Both the position numbers and the translations under genes were made by a program. The notes beneath the pieces are model-generated. The model saw only the letters and a program-made list of their open reading frames with translations, made no database searches and was not told the origin of the DNA. Positions 5,107 to 11,661 of a stretch of DNA of 11,661 nucleotides are shown one piece after another; the first letter of the stretch is position 1, and each line of letters begins with the position of its first letter. Source of the stretch: Anaerolineae bacterium (GTDB taxonomy: Bacteria; Chloroflexota; Anaerolineae; UBA1429); the NCBI GenBank assembly GCA_007118555.1, contig SKRJ01000054.1:1-11661 (forward strand), read 5' to 3'.

Positions 5107-8100
5107 CTACGCTCTCTGCGGCACCGGACGGAGTTCGCCCAGCATGCGCAGCAGGGCCAGCAACTGCTCGCGCCACCCCTCTTGCACCGGCAGCCGCACT
5201 CGCTTGCCGCGGGCCCTGGCCTCGGGAAAGCGCGCCAGAATATGCTCCGCCGTGCCGGGCGCCAGCGGCAGAGGCAGCAGCGCCACAATCTCGCGCTCGT
5301 CGCCGCGCAGGTTCTCGAGGCCTGCCTCGGTGGCCAGGAGGCGCACCCGCAGCACATAGAGCAGGTCCAACACGGGCTCGGACGGCGGGCCAAAGCGGTC
5401 GCCCAGCTCGACCAGCAGGCCATCCAGCTCCTCCTCGGACTCGACGCGGGCGATACGTCGGTAGAGGCGCAGGCGCAGGTTGTTGTCGGGCAGATACTCT
5501 TCCGGCAGATAGGCGGAGACGGGCAGGTCGATGCTGGGGCCCATCTCGATGGACAGGGCCTCGCCCGCCGTAATGTCCTGGGCCCGGCGCGCCGCCTGGG
5601 CAGGGGTGCGATCCTCGTCCTGCATTTCTTCGATGGCGCGGCGCAGCAGGCGGGCATACAGGTCAAAGCCGATGGCGGCGATATGGCCGTGCTGCTCCCC
5701 GCCCAGGATCTCGCCCGCCCCGCGAATCTCCATGTCGCGCATGGCAACCCGAAAGCCCGCGCCCAACTCGGAGGCCTCCTGGATCGTCTGCAGCCGCTGG
5801 CGGGCCACCTCGGTGAGGGGTGGCTTGTACAGCAGGTAGGCATAGCCCCGCTCGATGCCGCGTCCGATGCGCCCCCGCAACTGGTAGAGCTGCGCAAGAC
5901 CCAGGTTCTCGGCGCGATGGATGATGATGGTGTTGACGTTGGGGATGTCCAGGCCGCTCTCGATGATCGTGGTGCACAGCAGCACGTCGCCCTCGCCCTG
6001 GGCAAACCCCAGCATCACCTGGGCCAGCTCGTCCTCGTGCATCTGGCCGTGGCCAATGACGATGGCCGCCTCGGGCACGATGCGCTGCAGTTCGGCCGCC
6101 ACCAAGTCAATGTCCTGCACCCGGTTGTGGACGAAATAGACCTGCCCGCCGCGATCCATCTCGCGCAGGATGGCGGTGCGGATCAGGCCCTCGTCAAACT
6201 CGGCCACCGTGGTCTTGATGGCCAGGCGGTTCTCGGGCGGCGTATCGATGACGCTCATGTCGCGGATGCCGCTGAGAGACATGTGCAGCGTGCGCGGGAT
6301 GGGCGTGGCCGTCAGCGTCAGCACGTCCACCTCGCTGCGCAGTCGCTTGAGGCGCTCTTTGTGGGCGACGCCGAACCGCTGCTCCTCATCAACGACGACC
6401 AGCCCCAGATCCTTGAACCCCACGTCTTTGGAGAGCAGGCGGTGGGTGCCGATGACGACGTCCACCCGGCCCTCGCGCAGGCCACGCAGTACCTCTTCCT
6501 GCTCGGCGGGGCTGCGAAAGCGCGAGAGCATCTCGACCACGACGGGAAAGCTGCGCAGGCGGCGCCGAAAGGTGTAAAAGTGCTGCTGGGCCAGCACGGT
6601 GGTGGGCACCAGTACCGCCACCTGCTTGCCGTCCATGGCGGCCTTGAAGGCCGCGCGCACCGCCACCTCGGTCTTGCCATAGCCCACGTCGCCCACCAGC
6701 AGGCGATCCATGGGCCGCGGCTGCTCCATATCCTCCTTGACCTGTATCAGGGCGCTGAGCTGGTCGTCAGTCTCGACATAGGGGAAGGAGGCCTCCAGCT
6801 CGTGTTGCCAGGGGGTGTCGGGGCGAAAGGCGTGGCCTTGGGCGACCTCGCGCTGGGCATAGAGCTCGAGCAGCTCGCGGGCCATATCGCGCACGGCCTT
6901 TTCAGCGCGGCCCCGCGCCAGGGCCCATTCGGTGCCGCCCAGCCGGTGGATGCGGGGCTCGCGGTCGTCGGCGCCCAGGTAGCGGCTGATGCGGTTGGCG
7001 TGGTGGATCGGGACGAACAGGCGGTCGCCCGCGTCGTACTCGATCTCCATATACTCGCGTTCGAGCCCGGCGATGCTCTTGCGGGCCATCCCGTGATAGC
7101 GCCCGATGCCGTGGTCGATGTGGACCACATAGTCGCCGTCCTTGAGATCGGCGATGAGCACCTCGGGCGGAGCCTGGCGTCGTGGCGCAGGGCGGCGGCG
7201 CTGCTGCTGCACCCATCCCAGGATCTCGGCGTCGGTGAGCACGGTGAGATCGGCGGGCAAGAGCCGGAACCCCTCCGAGAGGATGCCGTTGACCAGGGAC
7301 AACCCGCCGGGCGGTGGGGGCTCGGGCAGGACCTCGCTGGGGGTGACATAGAGATGCCGCTCGCGCAACAGATCGGCCATGCGCTCGGCCTGGCGCGTGA
7401 CGAGGACCAGGCGCTGGCCTTGGTCACGCAGCTCGACGATGCTGCTGATGGCCTCCTGGATCTGGCCACCATACACGGGCGCCGCGCCAAAGGCCTCGCC
7501 CAGAGTGCGCTCTTCCTCCTGATGGGCATAGCCCAGGCAGACGGTATGGACGCGCCGCAGCCTCCCTCGCAGTTCGGGCCAATCCAGGTAGGGCGTTGCA
7601 AAGTTTGGGGGCAGGTCGCCGTCGCGCTCCATGTTGGCGCGCAGGCTCGTGGCCTGGTTCTCGAGGGCGGCCGCCGCCGACTCGAGGGCCGTCAGGTCGT
7701 CCAGCAGTACCAGGGCGTTGGCGGGCATATAGTCCAGCAGCGTGGCGGCCCGGGGGTAGAGATAGGGCAGATAGTACTCGAGCCCGTCGAAATAGTTGCC
7801 CTGGCCGATGGCCTCGATCTGTTCGCCCATCTGCTGTTGCGTGCGGCTGTTGCACCGGGCCAACTCCAGCGCCTGCAGGCGCCCATGAGCGGCGGGGCCC
7901 CACTCGGGCAGAGCCTCGACGGCCGGCCCCCACACCGCCTCCTGGAGGGTGTCCAGCGTCCGCTGCGAGCCGGGATCAAAGGTCCGGATGCTGTCGATCT
8001 CGTCGCCAAAAAAGTCGATGCGCAGCGGATGGGGGAGATTGGGCGGGTACAGGTCGATGATGCTACCGCGGTGGGCAAAGGTGCCGGGGTCCTCGACGAC

Positions 8101-8652
8101 GACCGCCGCCTCGTAGCCTGCCTGCACAACCTGCGTGAGCAGATCGTACATGGGAATGTCCATGCCGACTCGTAGCACGCGCATGGCCCGGCGGATGGCC
8201 AGGGGAGGGGCGGTCTTGGTCATGAGCGCCCACACCGAGGTTGCCACCAACGTGCCCTGGCCCGCCCCGGGCGACTCGGCCAGGTTGCTGAGCGAGGCCA
8301 GCAGGCTGGCCCGGGCATGCAGGGTTTGGCGATCCCATGGCGGGCGGTCGTAGAACAGGGTGTCGGGCGGCTGGAAATAGTGCACCGCAGCCTGCTCGCC
8401 GCCAAACAGGCGCAATTGCTCGATCAGATGCCGCGCCTGCTCGGGCCGCCCAGATAGCACCAGCAGAGGCCCCGGCCAGTCACGCTGGAGTGCCGCCAGG
8501 ACATAGGGGCGCACGGCCGCGGGGAGCTCGAGGGCGAACGCGGGCGGGCGATAGTCGGGCGCCCCCTGGTCGGTCAACGCGCGGGCGCGTTGCAGAGCCT
8601 CCTGATAGGGGCGGCTCTGCTGGATGAGGGGCACCAGCGTCTCGAGGGTCAT
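5107..8652 (-). CDS. mfd: Transcription-repair coupling factor Mfd
   Basis: A complete 1181-residue Mfd, the ATP-driven DNA translocase that removes RNA polymerase stalled at lesions and recruits UvrA for nucleotide excision repair. The N-terminal UvrB-like part (about 1-360) includes LYPP and FFGDEID. The RNA polymerase interaction domain starts near 500 with [17 protein letters not shown]. The helicase motor shows FPYVETDDQ (623-631), Walker A GDVGYGKT (654-661), Walker B-like DEEQ (755-758), [12 protein letters not shown] (781-792), [10 protein letters not shown] (899-908) and QLRGRIGR (924-931). The translocation motif region around 971-991 includes [20 protein letters not shown] normal C-terminal domain follows. 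ATG 8650-8652 is preceded by TAGGAGG, whose TAG is the stop codon of pth. The frame remains open upstream to 8766, but only as an overlap with pth. Length and motifs match intact family members. Confidence 0.98.
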   Translation of the reverse strand: MTLETLVPLIQQSRPYQEALQRARALTDQGAPDYRPPAFALELPAAVRPYVLAALQRDWPGPLLVLSGRPEQARHLIEQLRLFGGEQAAVHYFQPPDTLFYDRPPWDRQTLHARASLLASLSNLAESPGAGQGTLVATSVWALMTKTAPPLAIRRAMRVLRVGMDIPMYDLLTQVVQAGYEAAVVVEDPGTFAHRGSIIDLYPPNLPHPLRIDFFGDEIDSIRTFDPGSQRTLDTLQEAVWGPAVEALPEWGPAAHGRLQALELARCNSRTQQQMGEQIEAIGQGNYFDGLEYYLPYLYPRAATLLDYMPANALVLLDDLTALESAAAALENQATSLRANMERDGDLPPNFATPYLDWPELRGRLRRVHTVCLGYAHQEEERTLGEAFGAAPVYGGQIQEAISSIVELRDQGQRLVLVTRQAERMADLLRERHLYVTPSEVLPEPPPPGGLSLVNGILSEGFRLLPADLTVLTDAEILGWVQQQRRRPAPRRQAPPEVLIADLKDGDYVVHIDHGIGRYHGMARKSIAGLEREYMEIEYDAGDRLFVPIHHANRISRYLGADDREPRIHRLGGTEWALARGRAEKAVRDMARELLELYAQREVAQGHAFRPDTPWQHELEASFPYVETDDQLSALIQVKEDMEQPRPMDRLLVGDVGYGKTEVAVRAAFKAAMDGKQVAVLVPTTVLAQQHFYTFRRRLRSFPVVVEMLSRFRSPAEQEEVLRGLREGRVDVVIGTHRLLSKDVGFKDLGLVVVDEEQRFGVAHKERLKRLRSEVDVLTLTATPIPRTLHMSLSGIRDMSVIDTPPENRLAIKTTVAEFDEGLIRTAILREMDRGGQVYFVHNRVQDIDLVAAELQRIVPEAAIVIGHGQMHEDELAQVMLGFAQGEGDVLLCTTIIESGLDIPNVNTIIIHRAENLGLAQLYQLRGRIGRGIERGYAYLLYKPPLTEVARQRLQTIQEASELGAGFRVAMRDMEIRGAGEILGGEQHGHIAAIGFDLYARLLRRAIEEMQDEDRTPAQAARRAQDITAGEALSIEMGPSIDLPVSAYLPEEYLPDNNLRLRLYRRIARVESEEELDGLLVELGDRFGPPSEPVLDLLYVLRVRLLATEAGLENLRGDEREIVALLPLPLAPGTAEHILARFPEARARGKRVRLPVQEGWREQLLALLRMLGELRPVPQRA

Positions 8653-8660
8653 GGCGCCTC

Positions 8661-9308
8661 CTACGAATCGCCCAGCGGAAGCTGGTCGGGGCCGTTGTGG
8701 ACGTTCATCGCCTCTCGGACGCCTTCGGCGATAAAGGTCTCGACAGCCTGGGCGACCCGGTCGCACAGATCGGGGACAAAGGGCGCCTGGTCGCGGTCAA
8801 AGGCGTTGAGCACGTAATCGACGGGATCGCCATGCCGGGGGCGGCCGATGCCGACGCGGATGCGCGGGAACTCTTGGGTGCCCAGCGAGGCGATGATGGA
8901 CTTGATGCCGTTGTGGCCTCCGCTGCCGCCGCCGGGGCGCACGCGGATGCGCCCAAAGGGCAGGTCCAGGTCGTCATAGATGACGAGGATCTGCTCGGGG
9001 GGGATCTTGTACCAGCGGCTGAGCGGGGCCACGGCCGAGCCGCTGTCGTTCATGAACGTCTGGGGCTGGGCCAGGATCACGCGCTCTCCATCCAGACGCC
9101 CCTCGCCAAAGATGGCCTTGAAGCGGCGCTTGTTCAGGGTGAGGCCGTGCTGCTGGGCCAGATGGTCGACGCAGCGAAAGCCAATGTTGTGGCGATGATC
9201 GGCATACTCGGCGCCGGGGTTACCCAGCCCGACGATCAGGATCCACCGGGCTCGATCGTTTTTGCGCGGGCGCTCTTCTTTCAGGCGCCCCAAGAATCGT
9301 TGTACCAT
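8661..9308 (-). CDS. pth: Peptidyl-tRNA hydrolase
   Basis: A 215-residue bacterial Pth, which releases tRNA from peptidyl-tRNA that has dropped off the ribosome and is normally essential. The signature VGLGNPGAEYADHRHNIGF holds Asn30 and catalytic His40. Asn87 (TFMNDSG), Asp113 (YDDLDLPFG) and Asn133 (GGHNGIKS) complete the active site, equivalent to Asn10, His20, Asn68, Asp93 and Asn114 of the E. coli enzyme. The protein has about 20 extra basic and acidic residues before the fold. The ATG at 9306-9308 is the only ATG before the core and has AGGA at suitable spacing, so I keep it, though a later non-ATG start is possible. The stop TAG is separated from the mfd ATG by 8 bases and overlaps the mfd Shine-Dalgarno sequence, pointing to translational coupling. 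No clear promoter is visible in 9309-9356. Confidence 0.97.
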   Translation of the reverse strand: MVQRFLGRLKEERPRKNDRARWILIVGLGNPGAEYADHRHNIGFRCVDHLAQQHGLTLNKRRFKAIFGEGRLDGERVILAQPQTFMNDSGSAVAPLSRWYKIPPEQILVIYDDLDLPFGRIRVRPGGGSGGHNGIKSIIASLGTQEFPRIRVGIGRPRHGDPVDYVLNAFDRDQAPFVPDLCDRVAQAVETFIAEGVREAMNVHNGPDQLPLGDS

Positions 9309-9319
9309 ATATTCATCCT

Positions 9320-9331
9320 GCGCGATCGCGC
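9320..9331. repeat. 12-bp perfect palindrome upstream of pth
   Basis: GCGCGATCGCGC is its own reverse complement. It lies 11 bases upstream of the pth start codon, just before the ribosome binding site. It contains GCGATCGC, a sequence known as the HIP1 repeat in cyanobacteria. Here a single copy is seen, so an operator-like role or chance in GC-rich DNA are both possible. Confidence 0.4.
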
Positions 9332-9345
9332 GCTACCTCGCGGGC

Positions 9346-9379
9346 AACACAAACAAGGGCTAATCGCGATGACTAGCCC
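9346..9379 (-). terminator. Intrinsic terminator downstream of the secreted anchored protein
   Basis: On the minus strand, GGGCTAGTC pairs with GATTAGCCC (9 bp with one G-U pair) around the loop ATCGC. The stem is followed by the T-rich stretch TTGTTTGTG. It starts 54 bases after the TAG of the gene ending at 9434. On the plus strand the G-U pair becomes an A-C mismatch and there is no T-tract, so it works in one direction. It separates this gene from pth. Confidence 0.72.
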
Positions 9380-9433
9380 CTGTGAACCGGGGTATCTGTA
9401 CAGCGGGAGCGTATTGACCCTCCCGGTGTCGGC

Positions 9434-10144
9434 CTAGAGCAGGCGGCGTATGCCAAAGACCAGGCCCAGCAGCACAAAGATAGCGCCCATGGCTAGCGCG
9501 CCAAAGACGAAGGATTGTCCGAGGGCACTCGTCTCGATAGGCAGCCGATCCGGATCCATGACAGGGCTGGTCCGCGGCGTCACAGTGGGCGATACGATCT
9601 CTGCTGTGGGAGCGATGATCTCGACCCCTGGCGAAAGATTAGGCGTCGCCGAATCCGGCTCGGGCGTGGCCTGCTCGACCGTAGGCTGCGCCTCCACGGG
9701 CGTGGGGAGCATCTCGACCTCGGGCGTAGGCTCTTCCTCTGGCGTGGGTGTCGCTTCGGGCTGCTGGTTGGCAACCACGAGATTGCGCACATAGAACTCT
9801 TCCCAGTTGCCATCCTGCCTGACGCCCGTCAGGCGCAGGGTGTAGACATCATCGGGCACCACCGTCGTGTCCCACACCTCGAGCTGGCCCGCGATCACCG
9901 GCTGCTCGCGCAGATCGCCGATCACAGCCCACTGGCCGGGGTTCGGCCCGATCCCCCACTCGACCTTGTAGAACTGGAAATCGGGCAACTGCGCCGAGCC
10001 AATGATCGGCACACGACCGCGCAGTCGTTCTCCGACGCTGGGGGACGTTATCTCGAGGCGCAGCTCTGCAGCCACACCCATGGGCAGGGTCATGGCCAGC
10101 AATATCAGAGCGAGCAAAGCGATCAAGACAGTACGTTGACGCAT
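9434..10144 (-). CDS. Secreted beta-domain protein with Pro/Thr/Glu-rich stalk and C-terminal membrane anchor
   Basis: A 236-residue cell-surface protein of unknown function. Residues 1-26 form a signal peptide (basic MRQR, a long Leu/Ala/Ile core, and a likely cut after GVAA). Residues about 28-124 look like an Ig-like beta-sandwich: it starts ITSPSVGERLRGRVPIIGSA and shows FQFYKVEWG, LEVWDTT and DDVYTLRLTGVRQDG. Residues about 125-205 are a low-complexity linker rich in Pro, Thr and Glu, with repeated PTPE-type units. A membrane helix at about 212-231 ends in the short basic tail GIRRLL, so the C-terminus should be inside and the beta domain outside. There is no LPxTG motif. ATG 10142-10144 has TAGGAG upstream; a longer open frame to 10264 runs through the promoter. 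It is transcribed away from the Gfo/Idh gene. Similar architectures are common in Chloroflexota. Confidence 0.8.
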   Translation of the reverse strand: MRQRTVLIALLALILLAMTLPMGVAAELRLEITSPSVGERLRGRVPIIGSAQLPDFQFYKVEWGIGPNPGQWAVIGDLREQPVIAGQLEVWDTTVVPDDVYTLRLTGVRQDGNWEEFYVRNLVVANQQPEATPTPEEEPTPEVEMLPTPVEAQPTVEQATPEPDSATPNLSPGVEIIAPTAEIVSPTVTPRTSPVMDPDRLPIETSALGQSFVFGALAMGAIFVLLGLVFGIRRLL

Positions 10145-10180
10145 TCCAGCTCCTAGATATCTATGATTGATCACGGGCCG

Positions 10181-10209
10181 AGTGTACCACAAGTCCACAG
10201 TCGCTCCAA
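10181..10209 (-). promoter_or_regulatory. Probable extended -10 promoter of the secreted anchored protein
   Basis: On the minus strand a weak -35 TTGGAG (10204-10209) is followed by a 17-base spacer and -10 TACACT (10181-10186). TG one base before the -10 makes an extended -10 element. The start of transcription would be near 10174, about 30 bases before the ATG. The same -10 hexamer, TACACT, is used at 2150-2155. Confidence 0.45.
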
Positions 10210-10236
10210 AGATTCCGGGGCGCGAATCGGCCTGCG

Positions 10237-10290
10237 CTGGCTGCATAGCCAGGTCGGAGACCACGGTCTCTCGACAGGGTCCCGGGGGAC
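10237..10290. promoter_or_regulatory. Three consecutive inverted repeats over the Gfo/Idh promoter (possible operators)
   Basis: CTGGCT-GCAT-AGCCAG (10237-10252), GAGACC-AC-GGTCTC (10257-10270) and GTCCC-GG-GGGAC (10279-10290) follow each other. The second abuts the -35 hexamer and the third lies inside the promoter spacer, positions typical of repressor sites. The three differ in sequence, so they would not all bind one regulator. No regulator gene is in the window. Confidence 0.4.
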
Positions 10291-10298
10291 GGTATAAT
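10271..10298 (+). promoter_or_regulatory. Near-consensus sigma70-type promoter of the Gfo/Idh gene
   Basis: TCGACA (10271-10276, 5 of 6) is followed by a 16-base spacer and a perfect TATAAT (10293-10298). Transcription would begin near 10305, giving a leader of about 60 bases before ATG 10366. The divergent region 10145-10365 holds no gene. Confidence 0.68.
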
Positions 10299-10365
10299 CT
10301 GTGGGCCGACCCAGGCGGTGCGCGAGACGGTTGGCGCAGTCACACGCAGGAATAAAGGAGGTCCG

Positions 10366-11436
10366 ATGTCGTCCATCCGGATCGGATATGTGGGTTGTGG
10401 ATTTATGGCGCAAGGGGTGCATCTGCCCAATCTTGCGACAATGGCCGAATGCGAGGTGCTGGCCCTGGCCGAGTTGCGCCCAGACCTGGGGCGCCGGGTG
10501 CAGGCTCGCTTTGGCATCCCGCGCCTGTACCCGGACCATCAAGCCATGCTGGCCGATGCGGATCTGGACGCCATCGCCGTGTCGGCGGCCTTTGGCGTGC
10601 AGGGGCAGATCGCCCGGGACGCGTTGTTGGCGGGCAAGGATGTGTTCATGGAAAAGCCCATGGCCATCTCGCTGGAGCAGGCCGACGCCATCCTGGAGGC
10701 AGAGCGGGCCTCGGGCCGCCGGCTGATGGTGGGCTATATGAAGCGCTATGATGCGGGCAACGAGCTGGTCAAGGAGACCGTAGATGCCTGGCGGGCCAGC
10801 GGCGAGCAGGGCGCCATCACCTATGCGCGCAATCATGGCTTTGGCGGCAACTGGACGGCGGGGCTGGACGCGCCCATGGATACGACCGACGAGCCAATGC
10901 CCGAGGCGCCGGTGGTGGGGCCCGCCTGGCTGCCCCCCGAATACCTCTCGGCCTATATCGGCTATCTGCAGCAGTACACCCACAACATCAACCTGCTGCG
11001 CTGGCTGCTGGGCGCCGGCGACGATGTGCGCTTGCGCTCGGTGGACCTGGACGAGGATGGCTATGGCGGCGTGGTGGTGTTCGACATGGGGGGCGTGCGG
11101 GCGGTGCTCGAGACGGGGCGCATCTCCCACTATCGCTGGGACGAGCACACCCAGGTCTATTTCCGCGACGGTTGGGTACACACCTGGGCGCCGCCCCTGC
11201 TGCTGCGGCAGGTGCCCGCCGAGGTCGAGATCTATCATGCGAGCGACCGACAGACCATGGCGCGCACCATCCCCCAGCCTGTCTGGTCGTGGGCCTATCG
11301 GCGCGAGATGGAGCATTTTGTCGCGAGCCTGAAGAGCGGCGAGCCTTTCCGCTCGACGGCCCAGGACACCCGCACCGATGTGCGCCTCTTTGAGGAGATC
11401 TATCGCGTCTGGCTGGGGCAGCGAGGTGTTCTATGA
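10366..11436 (+). CDS. Gfo/Idh/MocA-family NAD(P)-dependent oxidoreductase
   Basis: A 356-residue dehydrogenase of the Gfo/Idh/MocA family, whose members oxidise or reduce sugars, inositols and related compounds. The N-terminal Rossmann fold opens SIRIGYVGCGFMAQ, with the dinucleotide-binding glycines at about 7-12. The family EKP motif is at 96-98 (MEKPMAISLEQA), with the usual catalytic Lys97. The second motif is YTHNINLLRWLLG, where His206 is the expected catalytic histidine; the residue four positions on, often Asp in the family, is Asn210 here by eye. ATG 10366 follows a very strong AAAGGAGG. An upstream in-frame start at 10318 is not family-like. The stop TGA (11434-11436) overlaps the ATG of the next gene, an enolase-superfamily enzyme, so the two are almost certainly translated together. 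The substrate is unknown; context suggests a sugar or sugar acid. Confidence 0.94.
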   Translation: MSSIRIGYVGCGFMAQGVHLPNLATMAECEVLALAELRPDLGRRVQARFGIPRLYPDHQAMLADADLDAIAVSAAFGVQGQIARDALLAGKDVFMEKPMAISLEQADAILEAERASGRRLMVGYMKRYDAGNELVKETVDAWRASGEQGAITYARNHGFGGNWTAGLDAPMDTTDEPMPEAPVVGPAWLPPEYLSAYIGYLQQYTHNINLLRWLLGAGDDVRLRSVDLDEDGYGGVVVFDMGGVRAVLETGRISHYRWDEHTQVYFRDGWVHTWAPPLLLRQVPAEVEIYHASDRQTMARTIPQPVWSWAYRREMEHFVASLKSGEPFRSTAQDTRTDVRLFEEIYRVWLGQRGVL

Positions 11437-11661
11437 GGATCACCAAGATCGAGACCTGGAAGCACTGGATCCAGTGGTGCAACTGGCTCCTGGTCAAAGT
11501 GAGCACCGATGAGGGCGTCTATGGCTGGGGCGAGGGCTCGCTCCACGGCGCCATCGAGTCGGTCGAGACCTATATCCAAGAGCTGGGCGCCGCGCTGATC
11601 GGCCAGGACCCCGCAGGTGTCGAGGCCCACTGGCAACGCATGTACCACGCCTGGCGCTGGC
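11433..11661 (+). CDS. Enolase-superfamily (mandelate racemase-like) protein, N-terminal part (cut by window edge)
   Basis: The first 76 residues of a second mandelate racemase/muconate lactonizing-type protein. The ATG at 11433-11435 overlaps the stop of the Gfo/Idh gene as ATGA, with GAGGTG shortly upstream. It opens MRITKIETW, then LLVKVSTDEGVYGWGEGS, then ALIGQDPAGVEAHWQRMYHAWRW. This is the beta-rich capping domain of the family. The complete relative at 3130-4269 has the same pattern (MKITEIET, GLGESG, LIGQDP, HWQYLYRW), so the two are paralogues but clearly diverged. The catalytic barrel lies beyond the window, so its metal ligands and acid/base residues cannot be checked. Coupling with an NAD(P)-dependent dehydrogenase suggests successive steps on a sugar acid, as in galactonate- or gluconate-type dehydration routes; this is inference. 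Confidence 0.88.
   Translation, partial: MRITKIETWKHWIQWCNWLLVKVSTDEGVYGWGEGSLHGAIESVETYIQELGAALIGQDPAGVEAHWQRMYHAWRW

Noticed and set aside
5071..8175. A 1034-codon open frame on the plus strand opposite mfd
   Set aside because: It is fully antisense to an intact, motif-complete mfd. Its product is compositionally odd (rich in Gly, Ala, Gln, His, Leu, Asp) with no recognisable domain. Long antisense frames like this arise from GC-rich third codon positions.
10171..11316. A 381-codon minus-strand frame opposite the Gfo/Idh gene
   Set aside because: It is antisense to a motif-complete dehydrogenase and extends across the divergent promoter region. It shows no recognisable domain.
1..11661. 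Search for CRISPR arrays, insertion sequences, phage genes, toxin-antitoxin pairs, tRNA or rRNA genes
   Set aside because: No regularly spaced repeats, terminal inverted repeats with transposase, integrase-like proteins, or cloverleaf-like sequences were seen in the short intergenic regions.

Overview
The window reads as a GC-rich bacterial chromosome segment, densely packed with genes on both strands. It shows no phage, transposon, CRISPR array, rRNA or tRNA signature. The organism cannot be named from the sequence alone. A secreted protein with a Pro/Thr/Glu-rich stalk and C-terminal membrane anchor, the pth-mfd gene pair, and a group of small-molecule dehydrogenase/dehydratase genes would fit a Chloroflexota-like environmental bacterium. 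That is inference, not proof.

Layout. (1) 1-403 is the C-terminal part of an aldo/keto reductase (AKR). (2) 439-2106 on the minus strand is a likely two-gene unit: an AKR fused to a C-terminal 2x[4Fe-4S] ferredoxin-like module, then a GNAT acetyltransferase. (3) 2107-2282 is a divergent promoter region with two readable sigma70-type promoters. (4) 2283-4998 on the plus strand holds a small YtxH-like membrane protein, a VOC/PhnB-like gene broken by a +1 frameshift in a G6 run, an enolase-superfamily (mandelate racemase/galactonate dehydratase-like) enzyme, and a histidine phosphatase. (5) 5107-9308 on the minus strand is the housekeeping pair pth-mfd, where the pth stop codon forms part of the mfd Shine-Dalgarno sequence. 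(6) 9434-10144 on the minus strand is a secreted, C-terminally anchored beta-domain protein followed by a good intrinsic terminator. (7) 10145-10365 is a second divergent promoter region with three short inverted repeats. (8) 10366-11661 on the plus strand is a Gfo/Idh/MocA dehydrogenase whose stop overlaps (ATGA) the start of a second enolase-superfamily gene, cut by the window edge.

How the genes may work together: two enolase-superfamily dehydratase-like genes, one Gfo/Idh/MocA dehydrogenase and two AKRs suggest oxidation and dehydration of sugars or sugar acids, in two units on either side of pth-mfd. The substrate cannot be read from sequence. No clearly new system is visible. The points most worth checking are the VOC frameshift, the AKR-ferredoxin protein with a degenerate AKR tetrad, the shared element in the 2107-2282 promoters, the inverted repeats at the Gfo/Idh promoter, and the paired enolase-superfamily genes.
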